Below are positions 8,431 to 16,967 of a stretch of 64,000 nucleotides of DNA, piece by piece. How positions within the stretch are numbered: position 1 is the stretch's first letter; every line of letters begins with the position of its first letter. Made by a program: the position numbers and the translations under genes. A model generated the notes under the pieces. The model saw only the letters and a program-made list of their open reading frames with translations, ran no database searches and was not told the DNA's origin. The DNA lies in the NCBI GenBank assembly GCA_020883125.1, contig JAHREW010000030.1, positions 1 to 64,000 on the forward strand, in the 5' to 3' direction. The stretch comes from Microcoleus sp. CAWBG506 (GTDB taxonomy: Bacteria > Cyanobacteriota > Cyanobacteriia > Cyanobacteriales > Microcoleaceae).

Positions 8431-9852
8431 ATGGTATTAACTCAATCTATCGAAAAAGTGGAATCTGGACTTCAGTATCTGTCTGAGTCTCAAGAAGCCA
8501 GGGAAAATCGATCGCCCAATCAAGAACTGTTACCACTGACAGCCCGTGTTAATAGTCGCGATCGTTTAGAAATAGGAGGCTGCGAGGTGACAGCTTTGGT
8601 GGAGCAATTTGGCTCGCCACTGTACATCTTAGATGAAGAAACGCTGCGGGCGACCAGCAGCCAGTACCGAGAGGCTTTTGAAAAATTCTATCCGGGTTCT
8701 TCTCAAGTGCTCTATGCTTCTAAAGCTTGGAGTTGTTTGGCAGTTTGTGCGATCGCTGCTTCGGAAGGTTTAGGCATAGATGTGGTATCTTCTGGAGAAA
8801 TTAAGACAGCACTACAAGCTGGTGTGAATCCCGACCAAATCTACTTTCACGGGAATAACAAATCCCGCACGGAAATCGAACTAGCTGTCACCAGTGGCTG
8901 CACGATCGTCGCAGACAATTGGTGGGATTTAAAGACTCTAGCAGAGTTGGGAAAATTGGGTGTCTCTCACAAAGCAGGTGAGCCGACACGAGTTATGGTT
9001 AGGTTTACTCCTGGAATTGAGTGTCACACTCACGATTACATTAAAACTGGTCAAATCGACAGTAAATTTGGCTTCGATCCCAACTCTCTGGGTGAAGTTT
9101 TTAAATTTATCAGCGAGGAGCCGTCGTTATCGTGTGTGGGACTACACGCTCACATCGGCTCTCAGATTTTTGAAGTGCAACCTCATCATGATTTAGCCGA
9201 AGTCATAATTGAGGCCTTGACAAAAGCACGTAGTTATGATTTGCCAGCGACAGAAATTAATATTGGCGGCGGGTTGGGCATTCGCTATACTGAAACGGAC
9301 GATCCTCCTAGCATTCAAGATTGGGCACAGACAATTTGCTCCGCAGTGGTAGCAGCTTGCGATCGACACCACTTGCCATTACCTAAATTGCTTTGCGAAC
9401 CAGGGCGATCGCTCGTAGGTACAGCCTGCGTCACAGCTTATACCGTGGGTTCTGAAAAAGTCATTCCGGGAGTGCGGACGTATTTATCAGTGGATGGCGG
9501 TATGTCGGACAATCCACGTCCAATTACCTACCAATCAGTTTATCGAGTGCTCGCAGCCAACAAAATGTCTGCTCCCTTAACGGAAACAGTCACAGTTGCT
9601 GGCAAACACTGCGAATCAGGCGATATTCTGATTAAAGATGCTAAATTGCCAAAGTGTGAGCCGGGAGATATCCTTGTGGTCACGGCGACAGGAGCATACA
9701 ATTACAGCATGGCTTCTAATTACAACCGAGTCCCCAGACCGGCGGCGGTTTTGGTGAAAAATGGAGAAGTTAACACGATCGTACAGCGGGAAACTGACGA
9801 GGATTTGCTAAGGTTTGACCGTCTTCCTGAAAGACTCGGTGTTAAAAAGTAA
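8431..9852 (+). CDS. lysA: Diaminopimelate decarboxylase
   Basis: PLP-dependent enzyme that makes L-lysine from meso-diaminopimelate. Fold III landmarks are all present: VLYASKAW with the PLP Lys (about residue 98 from this start), GLHAHIGSQ, INIGGGLGIRY, CEPGRSLVG, the catalytic Cys motif GKHCESGD, and TGAYNYSMASNYN. I chose MVLTQ as the start (473 residues). An in-frame ATG at 8392 would add 13 residues that do not look conserved. About 110 bp separates it from the divergent rimI gene. It is followed by a (GTAAAAA)n tract. Confidence 0.95.
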   Translation: MVLTQSIEKVESGLQYLSESQEARENRSPNQELLPLTARVNSRDRLEIGGCEVTALVEQFGSPLYILDEETLRATSSQYREAFEKFYPGSSQVLYASKAWSCLAVCAIAASEGLGIDVVSSGEIKTALQAGVNPDQIYFHGNNKSRTEIELAVTSGCTIVADNWWDLKTLAELGKLGVSHKAGEPTRVMVRFTPGIECHTHDYIKTGQIDSKFGFDPNSLGEVFKFISEEPSLSCVGLHAHIGSQIFEVQPHHDLAEVIIEALTKARSYDLPATEINIGGGLGIRYTETDDPPSIQDWAQTICSAVVAACDRHHLPLPKLLCEPGRSLVGTACVTAYTVGSEKVIPGVRTYLSVDGGMSDNPRPITYQSVYRVLAANKMSAPLTETVTVAGKHCESGDILIKDAKLPKCEPGDILVVTATGAYNYSMASNYNRVPRPAAVLVKNGEVNTIVQRETDEDLLRFDRLPERLGVKK

Positions 9853-9890
9853 AAAGTAAAAAGTAAAAAGTAAAAAGTAAAAAGAAAGAT
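9843..9890. repeat. Heptanucleotide STRR, (GTAAAAA)n
   Basis: About five consecutive copies of GTAAAAA sit immediately at and after the lysA stop codon. Heptameric short tandem repeats are known from filamentous cyanobacteria. Confidence 0.85.
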
Positions 9891-10035
9891 AATTAAAAAG
9901 GAATTTTTGACTATCGTCTTTTACATTTTGATTTTTTGCTTGTTCAGTCACGCGATTGGAATAACAACTGTTCATGGTTCACGGGTTCGAGTGCATCAGA
10001 GTTCGCGGTTCACAGGCGGTAAGGTTCGATGAACC

Positions 10036-10956
10036 ATGAACAATCAACAATCTGGCTATGACTTTGGCCTTATTCAGTCCTTATTGATTCAGGCGATCGA
10101 TATTGGATTGGTATTTGCTCTTGCGTATTTGGTGCTCGTCATTGTTGGGGAGCGCCGGACGCTGTGGATGGTACGGGGATTTATTATTTTGATGCTGGCG
10201 GCGGCGGTGAGCAACTGGGCTGGATTGAGACTGTTGCACGTTGCCCTCAACAGCTTGGTGACAGGTTCGGCTGTGGCAATGGCGGTAATATTGCAGTCAG
10301 AATTTCGCCGATTTCTGGAACAATTGGGTCGGGGGGAAATTAGACAATTGTTTGGACGCGATCGCCGACCTACTCCCGAACCGGATAGCGTAATAGATGA
10401 AATTGTGGACGCAGTAAAAGAACTTTCGCAAAACCGCACGGGCGCTTTACTAATTGTAGAAACAGATGCTCCGATCGACGATCGGGATTTTTCGGTGCCG
10501 GGAGTGAAGCTGAATGCTGAAGTATCTAAGGAATTGTTGCAGACGATTTTTCAACCACAAACTTTGCTCCATGATGGGGCTGTTTTGATTCGAGCTTCGC
10601 GGATCGTGTCGGCGGGGGTAATTTTGCCCCTATCCGATCGCAGCGCGTCGCGACAGTTGGGAACCCGCCACCGGGCGGCGATGGGAATTACCGAACGGGT
10701 ACAAGCTTGTGTATGCGTGGTGGTGTCAGAGGAAACGGGTTCTATTTCTTTAGCCCAAATGGGAACTTTAAATCGACCTTTGACAAGCAATAAATTGAAA
10801 GAGTTGCTGGAAGCAAAGTTGTTTCCGTCAGAGGGAGAAAGAGCAGTCGCCCCAATTCCTATAGGTAATTTCGGACGGCAGATAGGATTGAAGGTATGGA
10901 CACTATTAAAGCGGATACTGCGTCGTCCGTCGTCGGCCAATCGGGAGAAAAAATGA
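10036..10956 (+). CDS. cdaA: Diadenylate cyclase (c-di-AMP synthase)
   Basis: Synthesises cyclic di-AMP from two ATP at the membrane. Two to three N-terminal helices lie at about residues 17-38, 45-60 and 65-90, followed by a DAC (DisA_N) domain at about 105-260 with the signature DGA (180-182) and RHR (211-213, in GTRHRAAMG). Length 306 is close to other cyanobacterial CdaA proteins. The stop codon overlaps the uppS start as ATGA, suggesting translational coupling. c-di-AMP is linked to osmotic, potassium and night-time control in cyanobacteria. Confidence 0.95.
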   Translation: MNNQQSGYDFGLIQSLLIQAIDIGLVFALAYLVLVIVGERRTLWMVRGFIILMLAAAVSNWAGLRLLHVALNSLVTGSAVAMAVILQSEFRRFLEQLGRGEIRQLFGRDRRPTPEPDSVIDEIVDAVKELSQNRTGALLIVETDAPIDDRDFSVPGVKLNAEVSKELLQTIFQPQTLLHDGAVLIRASRIVSAGVILPLSDRSASRQLGTRHRAAMGITERVQACVCVVVSEETGSISLAQMGTLNRPLTSNKLKELLEAKLFPSEGERAVAPIPIGNFGRQIGLKVWTLLKRILRRPSSANREKK

Positions 10957-11699
10957 GTCAAGGAATTTGCTTGGAAAAGTTGCCTGCCGATCTCGAACAA
11001 GAACGGCTACCTCGGCACGTAGCGGTGATTATGGACGGGAACGGGCGCTGGGCTAAGGATAAAGGGTTGCCTAGGATTATGGGCCACCGTCGAGGGGCCA
11101 GCGTTCTGAAGGAACTGCTCAGATGCTGCAAAGATTGGGGTATTCCAGCTTTAACAGTTTATGCTTTTTCGACGGAGAATTGGGGCAGACCGGAGGGGGA
11201 GGTGGATTTTTTGATGAGTCTGTTCGAGGGAAAATTGCGGGAAGAATTGCGGGAGATGGTGGACGAGGATGTGCAAATCCAATTTATGGGGAATTTGGAG
11301 GCTTTGCCGAAGTCTTTGCAGTCGGAAATTGAGCGTTCTGTATCCGCAACTCAGCATAACCGAGGGATTCGGCTGACAGTCGCGACGAATTATGGGGGGC
11401 GTCAGGAGATTGTACAGGCTTGTCGGGCGATCGCGACTCAGGTGCAGGAGGGCAAGTTGCAGCCTTCTGATATTGATGAGACTTTATTTAAACGCTATTT
11501 GTATACTGCTGATGTTTGTGACCCGGATTTGTTGATTCGGACGAGTGGGGAAATGCGATTGAGCAATTTTCTCCTTTGGCAAATGGCTTATTCGGAAATT
11601 TACATTACTGAGACGCTGTGGCCGGATTTTGACCGATCGGAATTTCACCGCGCTTTGTCTACTTATCAGACACGCAGCCGTCGATTTGGCAAAGTGTAA
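10953..11699 (+). CDS. uppS: Isoprenyl transferase (undecaprenyl diphosphate synthase type)
   Basis: A cis-prenyltransferase that extends farnesyl diphosphate to the long lipid carrier for peptidoglycan and other surface polymers. Motifs: [13 protein letters not shown] with the catalytic Asp at about residue 28, [19 protein letters not shown], and the C-terminal [15 protein letters not shown] with AYSEIY. Start chosen at the ATGA overlap with cdaA (248 residues); an upstream in-frame start at 10896 would run 57 nt further into cdaA and adds unconserved sequence. It is co-transcribed with cdaA, a common cyanobacterial arrangement. Confidence 0.95.
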   Translation: MSQGICLEKLPADLEQERLPRHVAVIMDGNGRWAKDKGLPRIMGHRRGASVLKELLRCCKDWGIPALTVYAFSTENWGRPEGEVDFLMSLFEGKLREELREMVDEDVQIQFMGNLEALPKSLQSEIERSVSATQHNRGIRLTVATNYGGRQEIVQACRAIATQVQEGKLQPSDIDETLFKRYLYTADVCDPDLLIRTSGEMRLSNFLLWQMAYSEIYITETLWPDFDRSEFHRALSTYQTRSRRFGKV

Positions 11700-11700
11700 C

Positions 11701-11757
11701 GATTTTAGATTTTAGATTTTGGATTTTGGATTAATTGATTGATTGATTGATTATGGT
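11701..11757. repeat. STRR tract (attttag/attttgg; ttga)
   Basis: Heptamer repeats attttag and attttgg are followed by a four-copy ttga tract just after uppS. Related ctaaaat heptamers lie at about 11802-11860. They fill the gap between convergent genes. Confidence 0.8.
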
Positions 11758-11865
11758 TGAATGTACAGAAGAAATACACATTTTTGTTGATATTTCCCAA
11801 CCTAAAATCGCCCATCTAAAATCAAGTCCCAATCTAAAATCTCAAATCGCCAATCTAAAATCAAA

Positions 11866-12138
11866 TTAGGGGCCTGAGAAAACGGCATCTTCAATGTCGT
11901 GACGCGAGAGCGAGTATTTGAAGAAGCGCTGAATATCTTGGCCGTCGTTTCCAGCATTAATGTAGCGGATGGTGAGTTGGTCAATTTCGAGGGCGAGTTC
12001 TGCTTTCCATGCAGGTCTATCGATGTTCCAACAGTGGAGTTCTCGCAGATTTTGCTCGCACCCACGGCTTTTTAGCCACTTCTCGATTTCTGGGAGTGGA
12101 TGGTTATATAAAGGGGTGTCAGAGGAGGGAAGAGTCAT
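11866..12138 (-). CDS. DUF3143-type conserved cyanobacterial protein
   Basis: A small soluble protein of 90 residues with the cyanobacterial DUF3143 pattern: PLYNHPLPEIEKWLKSRGC, then LHCW and KAELALEIDQLTIRYI. Function is unknown. It lies downstream of and on the same strand as a J-domain gene, 62 bp away, a neighbour relation I recall for this family in cyanobacteria. That makes a chaperone-related role plausible but unproven. The gap between the two genes holds an (attttag)n repeat. Confidence 0.75.
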   Translation of the reverse strand: MTLPSSDTPLYNHPLPEIEKWLKSRGCEQNLRELHCWNIDRPAWKAELALEIDQLTIRYINAGNDGQDIQRFFKYSLSRHDIEDAVFSGP

Positions 12139-12192
12139 GGGATTTTAGATTTTAGATTTTAGATTTTAGATTGGGGATTTGGGATTTTAGAT
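12139..12192. repeat. STRR (gattttag)n between DUF3143 and J-domain genes
   Basis: About five copies of the heptamer attttag separate the two minus-strand genes, in the same sequence class as the tract after uppS. Confidence 0.8.
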
Positions 12193-12200
12193 GTGAGGCT

Positions 12201-12680
12201 TTAATTACCACGAATTAGCCCGATCGCGATCGCCAGCATCAAACATCCGACTAAGGTAGATCCCATCATAAACAAGGCGAATATTTCTCCGGGAGAAAGC
12301 GGCCGATCCGTGGGATCGAGGTAAGCCGAGTTGGAGTTTTTTGCCCGCGATTGGGAAACGGGAGTATCGAAGCCAGGGGGCTGCTGAATCACGTTCATCC
12401 GAGAATAGCCTATTGTGAGGTCGTAGGCGAGGCGGCGTTCTGGGTTGCTGAGGGTGGCGTAGGCGTTGTTAAGCTGCTGAAATTTGGCGGTAGCGACTGA
12501 CTGAGGCAAGTCGGTGGTATCGGGATGATAGAGTTTGCTCAGTTCCCGGTACGATCGCCTAATTGCGATCGGCGATGCGGAAGGATGCAGCCCTAACAAG
12601 CCGTAGTAACTAGAACCCAAGGGGGTTTTTCCTGGCATTTTCTGACTTTGGTTTTGTGCAGTTGCCTCGTTAGAAGTCAC
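12201..12680 (-). CDS. J-domain (DnaJ-like) protein with C-terminal membrane helix
   Basis: 159 residues. A J-domain spans about residues 24-88 (SSYYGLLGLHPSASP, SYRELSKLYHPDT with the essential HPD, and LNNAYATLSNPERRLAYD). After a Ser/Pro-rich linker, one hydrophobic helix lies at about 133-155 (IFALFMMGSTLVGCLMLAIA). There is no G/F-rich region and no zinc finger, so it is a type III J-protein. It is predicted to be membrane-anchored and to recruit Hsp70 to a local task. It is paired with the DUF3143 gene downstream. Confidence 0.88.
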   Translation of the reverse strand: MTSNEATAQNQSQKMPGKTPLGSSYYGLLGLHPSASPIAIRRSYRELSKLYHPDTTDLPQSVATAKFQQLNNAYATLSNPERRLAYDLTIGYSRMNVIQQPPGFDTPVSQSRAKNSNSAYLDPTDRPLSPGEIFALFMMGSTLVGCLMLAIAIGLIRGN

Positions 12681-12873
12681 CTAAGCGCCTCTGGGCTTGT
12701 TTATAATTTTTGATTATTTTAGACCAAATTGAAGGGTAGCGCCACTGTTTGCGATGTCGAGGGGTTGATGGTGGGCGATCGGGATAGCCAAAACGGGTGA
12801 GGTGGGTGAGGTTCAGTGGGTAAGATCATGTCCGCTATCACCATCCTTTGAATTTTTAAACATTGGTGTTTGC

Positions 12874-13284
12874 TTAATGTTCGTACAGAGTAAAGTTACG
12901 ATCTAACCAGATAACGAAGAAAGTAGCACGCTCACGATAGCCTACCATTGGGGCTTTAGCACAAAAACGAAAAGCTATTAAATTAACATCTGCTGTAATA
13001 TGTTTAGGGATAGAAGCTTTGATGGAAGTTTGTGCAATTCTTTCGTAACTTGAGCCATGACGAGCCGAACTATTTATTTGACTCCAAGTCATTTGGCTGA
13101 GTTTATAAAGTGTGCCGGCAAAAGCTGCCTTTTCCTCTTTCGTGCAGTCCGAAATACAAAAATTATTACTCATGTATCGTAGACAAAATATTGGATGTTG
13201 CTGTTCGGGAGATTCTTCAGTTGTGACTGGTGGAGATATGTTTTTTCCTCGCTCCACCCGCTTACCAATATTGTACTTAGCCAT
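12874..13284 (-). CDS. Putative toxin partner of a Panacea-type antitoxin
   Basis: 136 residues, no clear catalytic signature. Notable blocks are FCLRYMSNNFCISDCTKEEKAAF, MTWSQINSSARHG and FFVIWLDRNFTLYEH. Proteins with a similar MTWxQI...RHG pattern are, as I recall, often encoded next to DUF4065 (Panacea) proteins. The start codon overlaps the upstream gene by 8 nt, the tight coupling typical of toxin-antitoxin pairs. I infer the toxin role from context. The mechanism is unknown. Confidence 0.55.
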   Translation of the reverse strand: MAKYNIGKRVERGKNISPPVTTEESPEQQHPIFCLRYMSNNFCISDCTKEEKAAFAGTLYKLSQMTWSQINSSARHGSSYERIAQTSIKASIPKHITADVNLIAFRFCAKAPMVGYRERATFFVIWLDRNFTLYEH

Positions 13285-13717
13285 GAGTCATCTGAGTTCT
13301 AAAAAACGTTTTTAGAGATTCATGGGAAATTTCACTACTGTCTTGGGCCGCTTCCCTCCAAGGCTCCTCTTCGTGGGTCATATTGGCCAGTTTCCAAGCT
13401 GAAAACTGTCCAAATACAGAGTAAACTTCATCTAAAATGTTTCGGGTTGCATCATCATAGTTGGAGAAATCAATGTGATCCGGCTTTGGTAATGGGCCAG
13501 AACCGAAATCTTTTTTGGCATAATACAAGTCCGGTACTACAGGGCCATGAAGCCAAGCTTCAATACGCTCCGAAAAAATTGGCGTATCATGAACTGCTAA
13601 GTGCAAACCCTGAGCGTAATACATCAGTTTTTGAAGCTTGAGATTAGAAATTAAATCGCCTTCTTCCTCATTCGTTAGAGCCAGAAAGTAATCAGCGACA
13701 TGGTAACAGTCAAGCAT
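13277..13717 (-). CDS. Panacea-domain (DUF4065, SocA/GepA-like) antitoxin
   Basis: The SocA-like Panacea domain is recognisable: VADYFLAL, LKLQKLMYYAQGLHLAV, IEAWLHGPVVPDLY, and the Trp-rich WKLANMTHEEEPWREA. Start chosen at 13717 because GGAGGTG sits six bases upstream, which gives 146 residues; the 13747 start adds ten unconserved residues. Panacea proteins act as antitoxins for many unrelated toxins, and some adapt substrates to ClpXP. The downstream gene, overlapping by 8 nt, is the likely cognate toxin. Confidence 0.8.
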   Translation of the reverse strand: MLDCYHVADYFLALTNEEEGDLISNLKLQKLMYYAQGLHLAVHDTPIFSERIEAWLHGPVVPDLYYAKKDFGSGPLPKPDHIDFSNYDDATRNILDEVYSVFGQFSAWKLANMTHEEEPWREAAQDSSEISHESLKTFFRTQMTHG

Positions 13718-13841
13718 CGGTTTCACCTCCACAAGTGAGACTTCCATAATTATACAATACCGGGTTCAAAATATATATTTGCTCCCTGTCTCTGTTTGGA
13801 TCGCGTTTGTTCTGTAATATCACTGGTGATTATGGGGTCAT

Positions 13842-14135
13842 TCAATGTTTATTCTTTAAAGCGTCTCCTCTTTTCAACGCAAAACTTTTAAGCTGTGCGG
13901 AAGTCCAAAAAATGCAAGCCCAGAATGCTGTAGACAGAAATCCAGCCAATAAGGCTGTGTGCCAGGGCAAATGACCTTTTTGACTTGTGAGTAGACTGTA
14001 AATCATCATTAATGGCGATCCTAATGCGCCAAGTAGCCCAAGATAGTATGCCAAGTCACCTATACGCCAAAGCAATCCCAAGAACCAACTTTGCTTGCGT
14101 AGTTCTTCATATTCAGGATAGTCCAGTGACATCAC
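13842..14135 (-). CDS. Small two-helix membrane protein, unknown
   Basis: 97 residues with two or three hydrophobic stretches, at about 17-45 (LGLLWRIGDLAYYLGLLGALG) and 58-82 (WHTALLAGFLSTAFWACIFW), and a basic C-terminus. I recognise no family. It sits between the Panacea pair and the Rpn array, a region that otherwise looks accessory. Confidence 0.55.
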   Translation of the reverse strand: MMSLDYPEYEELRKQSWFLGLLWRIGDLAYYLGLLGALGSPLMMIYSLLTSQKGHLPWHTALLAGFLSTAFWACIFWTSAQLKSFALKRGDALKNKH

Positions 14136-14174
14136 AAATCCACTCCCTGTGCCTAATTACTTTAAACCTATGAA

Positions 14175-15059
14175 TCAATCGCCCGATCGCAAATTCTGGA
14201 CATCCTCAACGCTAAGCCCGGTAACTTGGCTAATCATTGCATTATCTAGCTGTGAAAGTAATTGTCGGGCGATCGCCAACTTCTCGAATCGCTTTCCCTG
14301 TTCTATTCCTTCTTCTCGTCCTTCTTCTCGTCCTTCTTCTCGTCCTTCCAGAGAAGCCTTAATAATCGCCCCCTGTTGGTCATAAATAAACTGTTCTCTT
14401 CTGTCCAAATCTGCCACTTCCTCGCGGCTTAACTTGGCTTGATTCGCAATATTAAAAGCTTCATGTATTTCCGGTACGCTATCCATTTTTTCTGGGATTG
14501 AGGTCAGACTTGTCGCATTTTTCATGAAATAAATCCACTTGTCTGCGAGGGTTTCAAGTTGTCCCAGTTCTTTCGTAAACTTCGGCAACTCTACAAACAC
14601 TAAATCTACATCGTTTTCGGGATAAGTAAAGTTTTTATTTACTTCTTTGTACACAAATCTCGACAGGAATTCTTCAGTTTCAGGAAACATTTCAAAATCC
14701 GTAATTGTCAAAGCAATCACTGGTTTTAACAGTCGATAGCCTTGTGCTGCTTGCAATTGAAAAGCATAAGTCTTCGCTGCATTGTAAAAAACCCGCTTGC
14801 CAAAAGACTGGACGTTGAGCACTTGCATTTCAATAATTACTAAAGTGCCATCCTTCAGTTGGGCTTTCACATCCAGATAAGTATCTTTTAAGCCTTCTAT
14901 TTTTGGTGGCAGATTTGGGTTGATAATTTCTAAGTCTTCGATAGTGGAATTGCCTTCATAAATCAAGGCGTTGAGAAAGCTAATCAGAATGTCTTTGCTT
15001 TCTGAGGAACCGAATATTTTTTTGAAGGCGTAATCGGTTTTTGGGTTGATAAATATCAT
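14175..15059 (-). CDS. Rpn/PD-(D/E)XK transposase-like nuclease, tandem copy (downstream)
   Basis: 294 residues of the Rpn/PDDEXK_2 family (recombination-promoting nuclease / putative transposase). The family start INPKTDYAFKKIFG is followed by the nuclease core YLDVKAQLKDGTLVIIEMQV, where Asp and the Glu-x-Gln motif are likely metal ligands. The C-terminus has a four-copy hexapeptide-like stretch of REEG and IEQG units, then a helical tail. This copy is the last of three tandem genes and has its own 3' flank. Rpn homologues in E. coli stimulate RecA-independent recombination; the role here is unknown. Confidence 0.8.
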   Translation of the reverse strand: MIFINPKTDYAFKKIFGSSESKDILISFLNALIYEGNSTIEDLEIINPNLPPKIEGLKDTYLDVKAQLKDGTLVIIEMQVLNVQSFGKRVFYNAAKTYAFQLQAAQGYRLLKPVIALTITDFEMFPETEEFLSRFVYKEVNKNFTYPENDVDLVFVELPKFTKELGQLETLADKWIYFMKNATSLTSIPEKMDSVPEIHEAFNIANQAKLSREEVADLDRREQFIYDQQGAIIKASLEGREEGREEGREEGIEQGKRFEKLAIARQLLSQLDNAMISQVTGLSVEDVQNLRSGD

Positions 15060-15112
15060 AGTTGGATTTAGGTGGTAGGGGTTAATCAGTGAAGCATCGT
15101 TTGTCGGAATAC

Positions 15113-15991
15113 CTAGGAATCGCCCGACGATCGCAAATTTTGCACATCCTCAACGCTAAGCCCGGTAACTTGGCAGATCGTGGCGTTATCTATCTGTGAG
15201 AGTAATTGTCGGGCGATCGCCAACTTCTCGAATCGCTTTCCTTGTTCTATTCCTTGTTCTATTCCTTGTTCTATTCCTTCCAGAGAAGCCTTAATAATCG
15301 CCCCCTGTTGGTCATAAATAAACTGTTCTCTTCGGTCTAAATCTGCCACTTCCTCGCGGCTTAACTTGACTTGATTCGCAATATCAAAAGCTTGATGTAT
15401 TTCCGGTACGCTATCCATTGTTTCTGGAACTGATGTCAGACTTCTCGCATTTTTCATGAAATAAATCCATTTATCTGCGAGGGTTTCAAGTTGCTCCAGT
15501 TCTTTAGTAAACTTTGGCAACTCTACAAACACTAAATCCAGATCGTTTTCGGGATAAGTAAAGTTTTTATTTACTTCTTTGTACACAAATCTCGACAGGA
15601 ATTCTTCAGTTTCAGGAAACATTTCAAAATCCGTAATTGTCAAAGCAATCACTGGCTTCAACAGTCGATACCCTTGGGCTGCTTGTAATTGAAATGCGTA
15701 AGTTTTTGCGGCATTGTATAAAACTCGTTTACCAAAAGACTGGACGTTGAGCACTTGCATTTCAATAATTACTAAAGTGCCATCCTTCAGTTGGGCTTTC
15801 ACATCCAGATAAGTATCTTTTAAGCCTTCTATTTTTGGTGGCAGATTTGGGTTGATAATTTCTAAGTCTTCGATAGTGGAATTGCCTTCATAAATCAAGG
15901 CGTTGAGAAAGCTAATCAGAATGTCTTTGCTTTCTGAGGAACCGAATATTTTTTTGAAGGCGTAATCGGTTTTTGGGTTGATAAATATCAT
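15113..15991 (-). CDS. Rpn/PD-(D/E)XK nuclease, tandem copy (middle, hybrid)
   Basis: 292 residues, same family and same YLDVKAQ...IIEMQV core. It is a mosaic. Its 5' part matches the downstream copy (NSTIEDLE, VKAQLKDG), while its 3' part matches the upstream copy (ARSLTSVPETMDS, IEQG units, LRSSGDS). The switch lies near 15715-15770 and includes a short stretch matching neither (taaaactcgtttacc, giving RVLYN). That is the expected product of unequal crossing over between two ancestral copies. Confidence 0.82.
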   Translation of the reverse strand: MIFINPKTDYAFKKIFGSSESKDILISFLNALIYEGNSTIEDLEIINPNLPPKIEGLKDTYLDVKAQLKDGTLVIIEMQVLNVQSFGKRVLYNAAKTYAFQLQAAQGYRLLKPVIALTITDFEMFPETEEFLSRFVYKEVNKNFTYPENDLDLVFVELPKFTKELEQLETLADKWIYFMKNARSLTSVPETMDSVPEIHQAFDIANQVKLSREEVADLDRREQFIYDQQGAIIKASLEGIEQGIEQGIEQGKRFEKLAIARQLLSQIDNATICQVTGLSVEDVQNLRSSGDS

Positions 15992-16044
15992 AGTTGGATT
16001 TAGGTGGTAGGGGTTAATCAGTGAAGCATCGTTTGTCGGAATAC

Positions 16045-16923
16045 CTAGGAATCGCCCGACGATCGCAAATTTTGCACATCCTCAACGCTAAGCCCGGTAA
16101 CTTGGCAGATCGTGGCGTTATCTATCTGTGAGAGTAATTGTCGGGCGATCGCCAACTTCTCGAATCGCTTTCCTTGTTCTATTCCTTGTTCTATTCCTTG
16201 TTCTATTCCTTCCAGAGAAGCCTTAATAATCGCCCCCTGTTGGTCATAAATAAACTGTTCTCTTCGGTCTAAATCTGCCACTTCCTCGCGGCTTAACTTG
16301 ACTTGATTCGCAATATCAAAAGCTTGATGTATTTCCGGTACGCTATCCATTGTTTCTGGAACTGATGTCAGACTTCTCGCATTTTTCATGAAATAAATCC
16401 ATTTATCTGCGAGGGTTTCAAGTTGCTCCAGTTCTTTAGTAAACTTTGGCAACTCTACAAACACTAAATCCAGATCGTTTTCGGGATAAGTAAAGTTTTT
16501 ATTTACTTCTTTGTACACAAATCTCGACAGGAATTCTTCAGTTTCAGGAAACATTTCAAAATCCGTAATTGTCAAAGCAATCACTGGCTTCAACAGTCGA
16601 TACCCTTGGGCTGCTTGTAATTGAAATGCGTAAGTTTTTGCGGCATTGTAAAAAACCCGCTTCCCAAAAGACTGGACGTTGAGCACTTGCATTTCAATAA
16701 TTACTAAAGTGCCATTATTGAGCTTGGCTTTGACATCCAGATAAGTATCTTTTAATCCTTCTACTTTGGGAGGCAGATTTGGGTTGATTATTTCTAAGTC
16801 TTCAATGGTGGGATTTCCTTCATAAATGAGAGCGTTGAGAAAGCTAATCAGAATGTCTTTGCTTTCTGAGGAACCGAATATTTTTTTGAAGGCGTAATCG
16901 GTTTTTGGGTTGATAAATATCAT
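16045..16923 (-). CDS. Rpn/PD-(D/E)XK nuclease, tandem copy (upstream)
   Basis: 292 residues, first of the three genes in transcription order. It differs from the other two in its 5' third (NPTIEDLE, KVEGLKD, VKAKLNNG) but is nearly identical to the middle copy over the rest and through the intergenic flank. The core Asp and ExQ are kept. The start codons of the three copies are spaced exactly 932 bp apart (15059, 15991, 16923). Confidence 0.82.
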   Translation of the reverse strand: MIFINPKTDYAFKKIFGSSESKDILISFLNALIYEGNPTIEDLEIINPNLPPKVEGLKDTYLDVKAKLNNGTLVIIEMQVLNVQSFGKRVFYNAAKTYAFQLQAAQGYRLLKPVIALTITDFEMFPETEEFLSRFVYKEVNKNFTYPENDLDLVFVELPKFTKELEQLETLADKWIYFMKNARSLTSVPETMDSVPEIHQAFDIANQVKLSREEVADLDRREQFIYDQQGAIIKASLEGIEQGIEQGIEQGKRFEKLAIARQLLSQIDNATICQVTGLSVEDVQNLRSSGDS

Positions 16924-16967
16924 AGTTGGATTTAGGTGGTAGGGGTAACATTAGTATTTTATCTGTG

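Larger units (their letters stand above)
14175..16950. repeat. Three tandem ~932-bp units (Rpn gene plus spacer)
   Basis: The unit is one rpn-like gene and a spacer beginning catagttggatttaggtgg. Spacers between copies 1/2 and 2/3 are the same. Such an array is prone to further expansion or loss by recombination. Confidence 0.9.

Noticed and set aside
9960-10035. tRNA-like ggttcgagt motif
   Set aside because: No cloverleaf can be drawn around it; probably a repeat relic.
10896-10952. Longer uppS start
   Set aside because: Would overlap cdaA by 61 nt and add unconserved residues; the ATGA overlap start is better.
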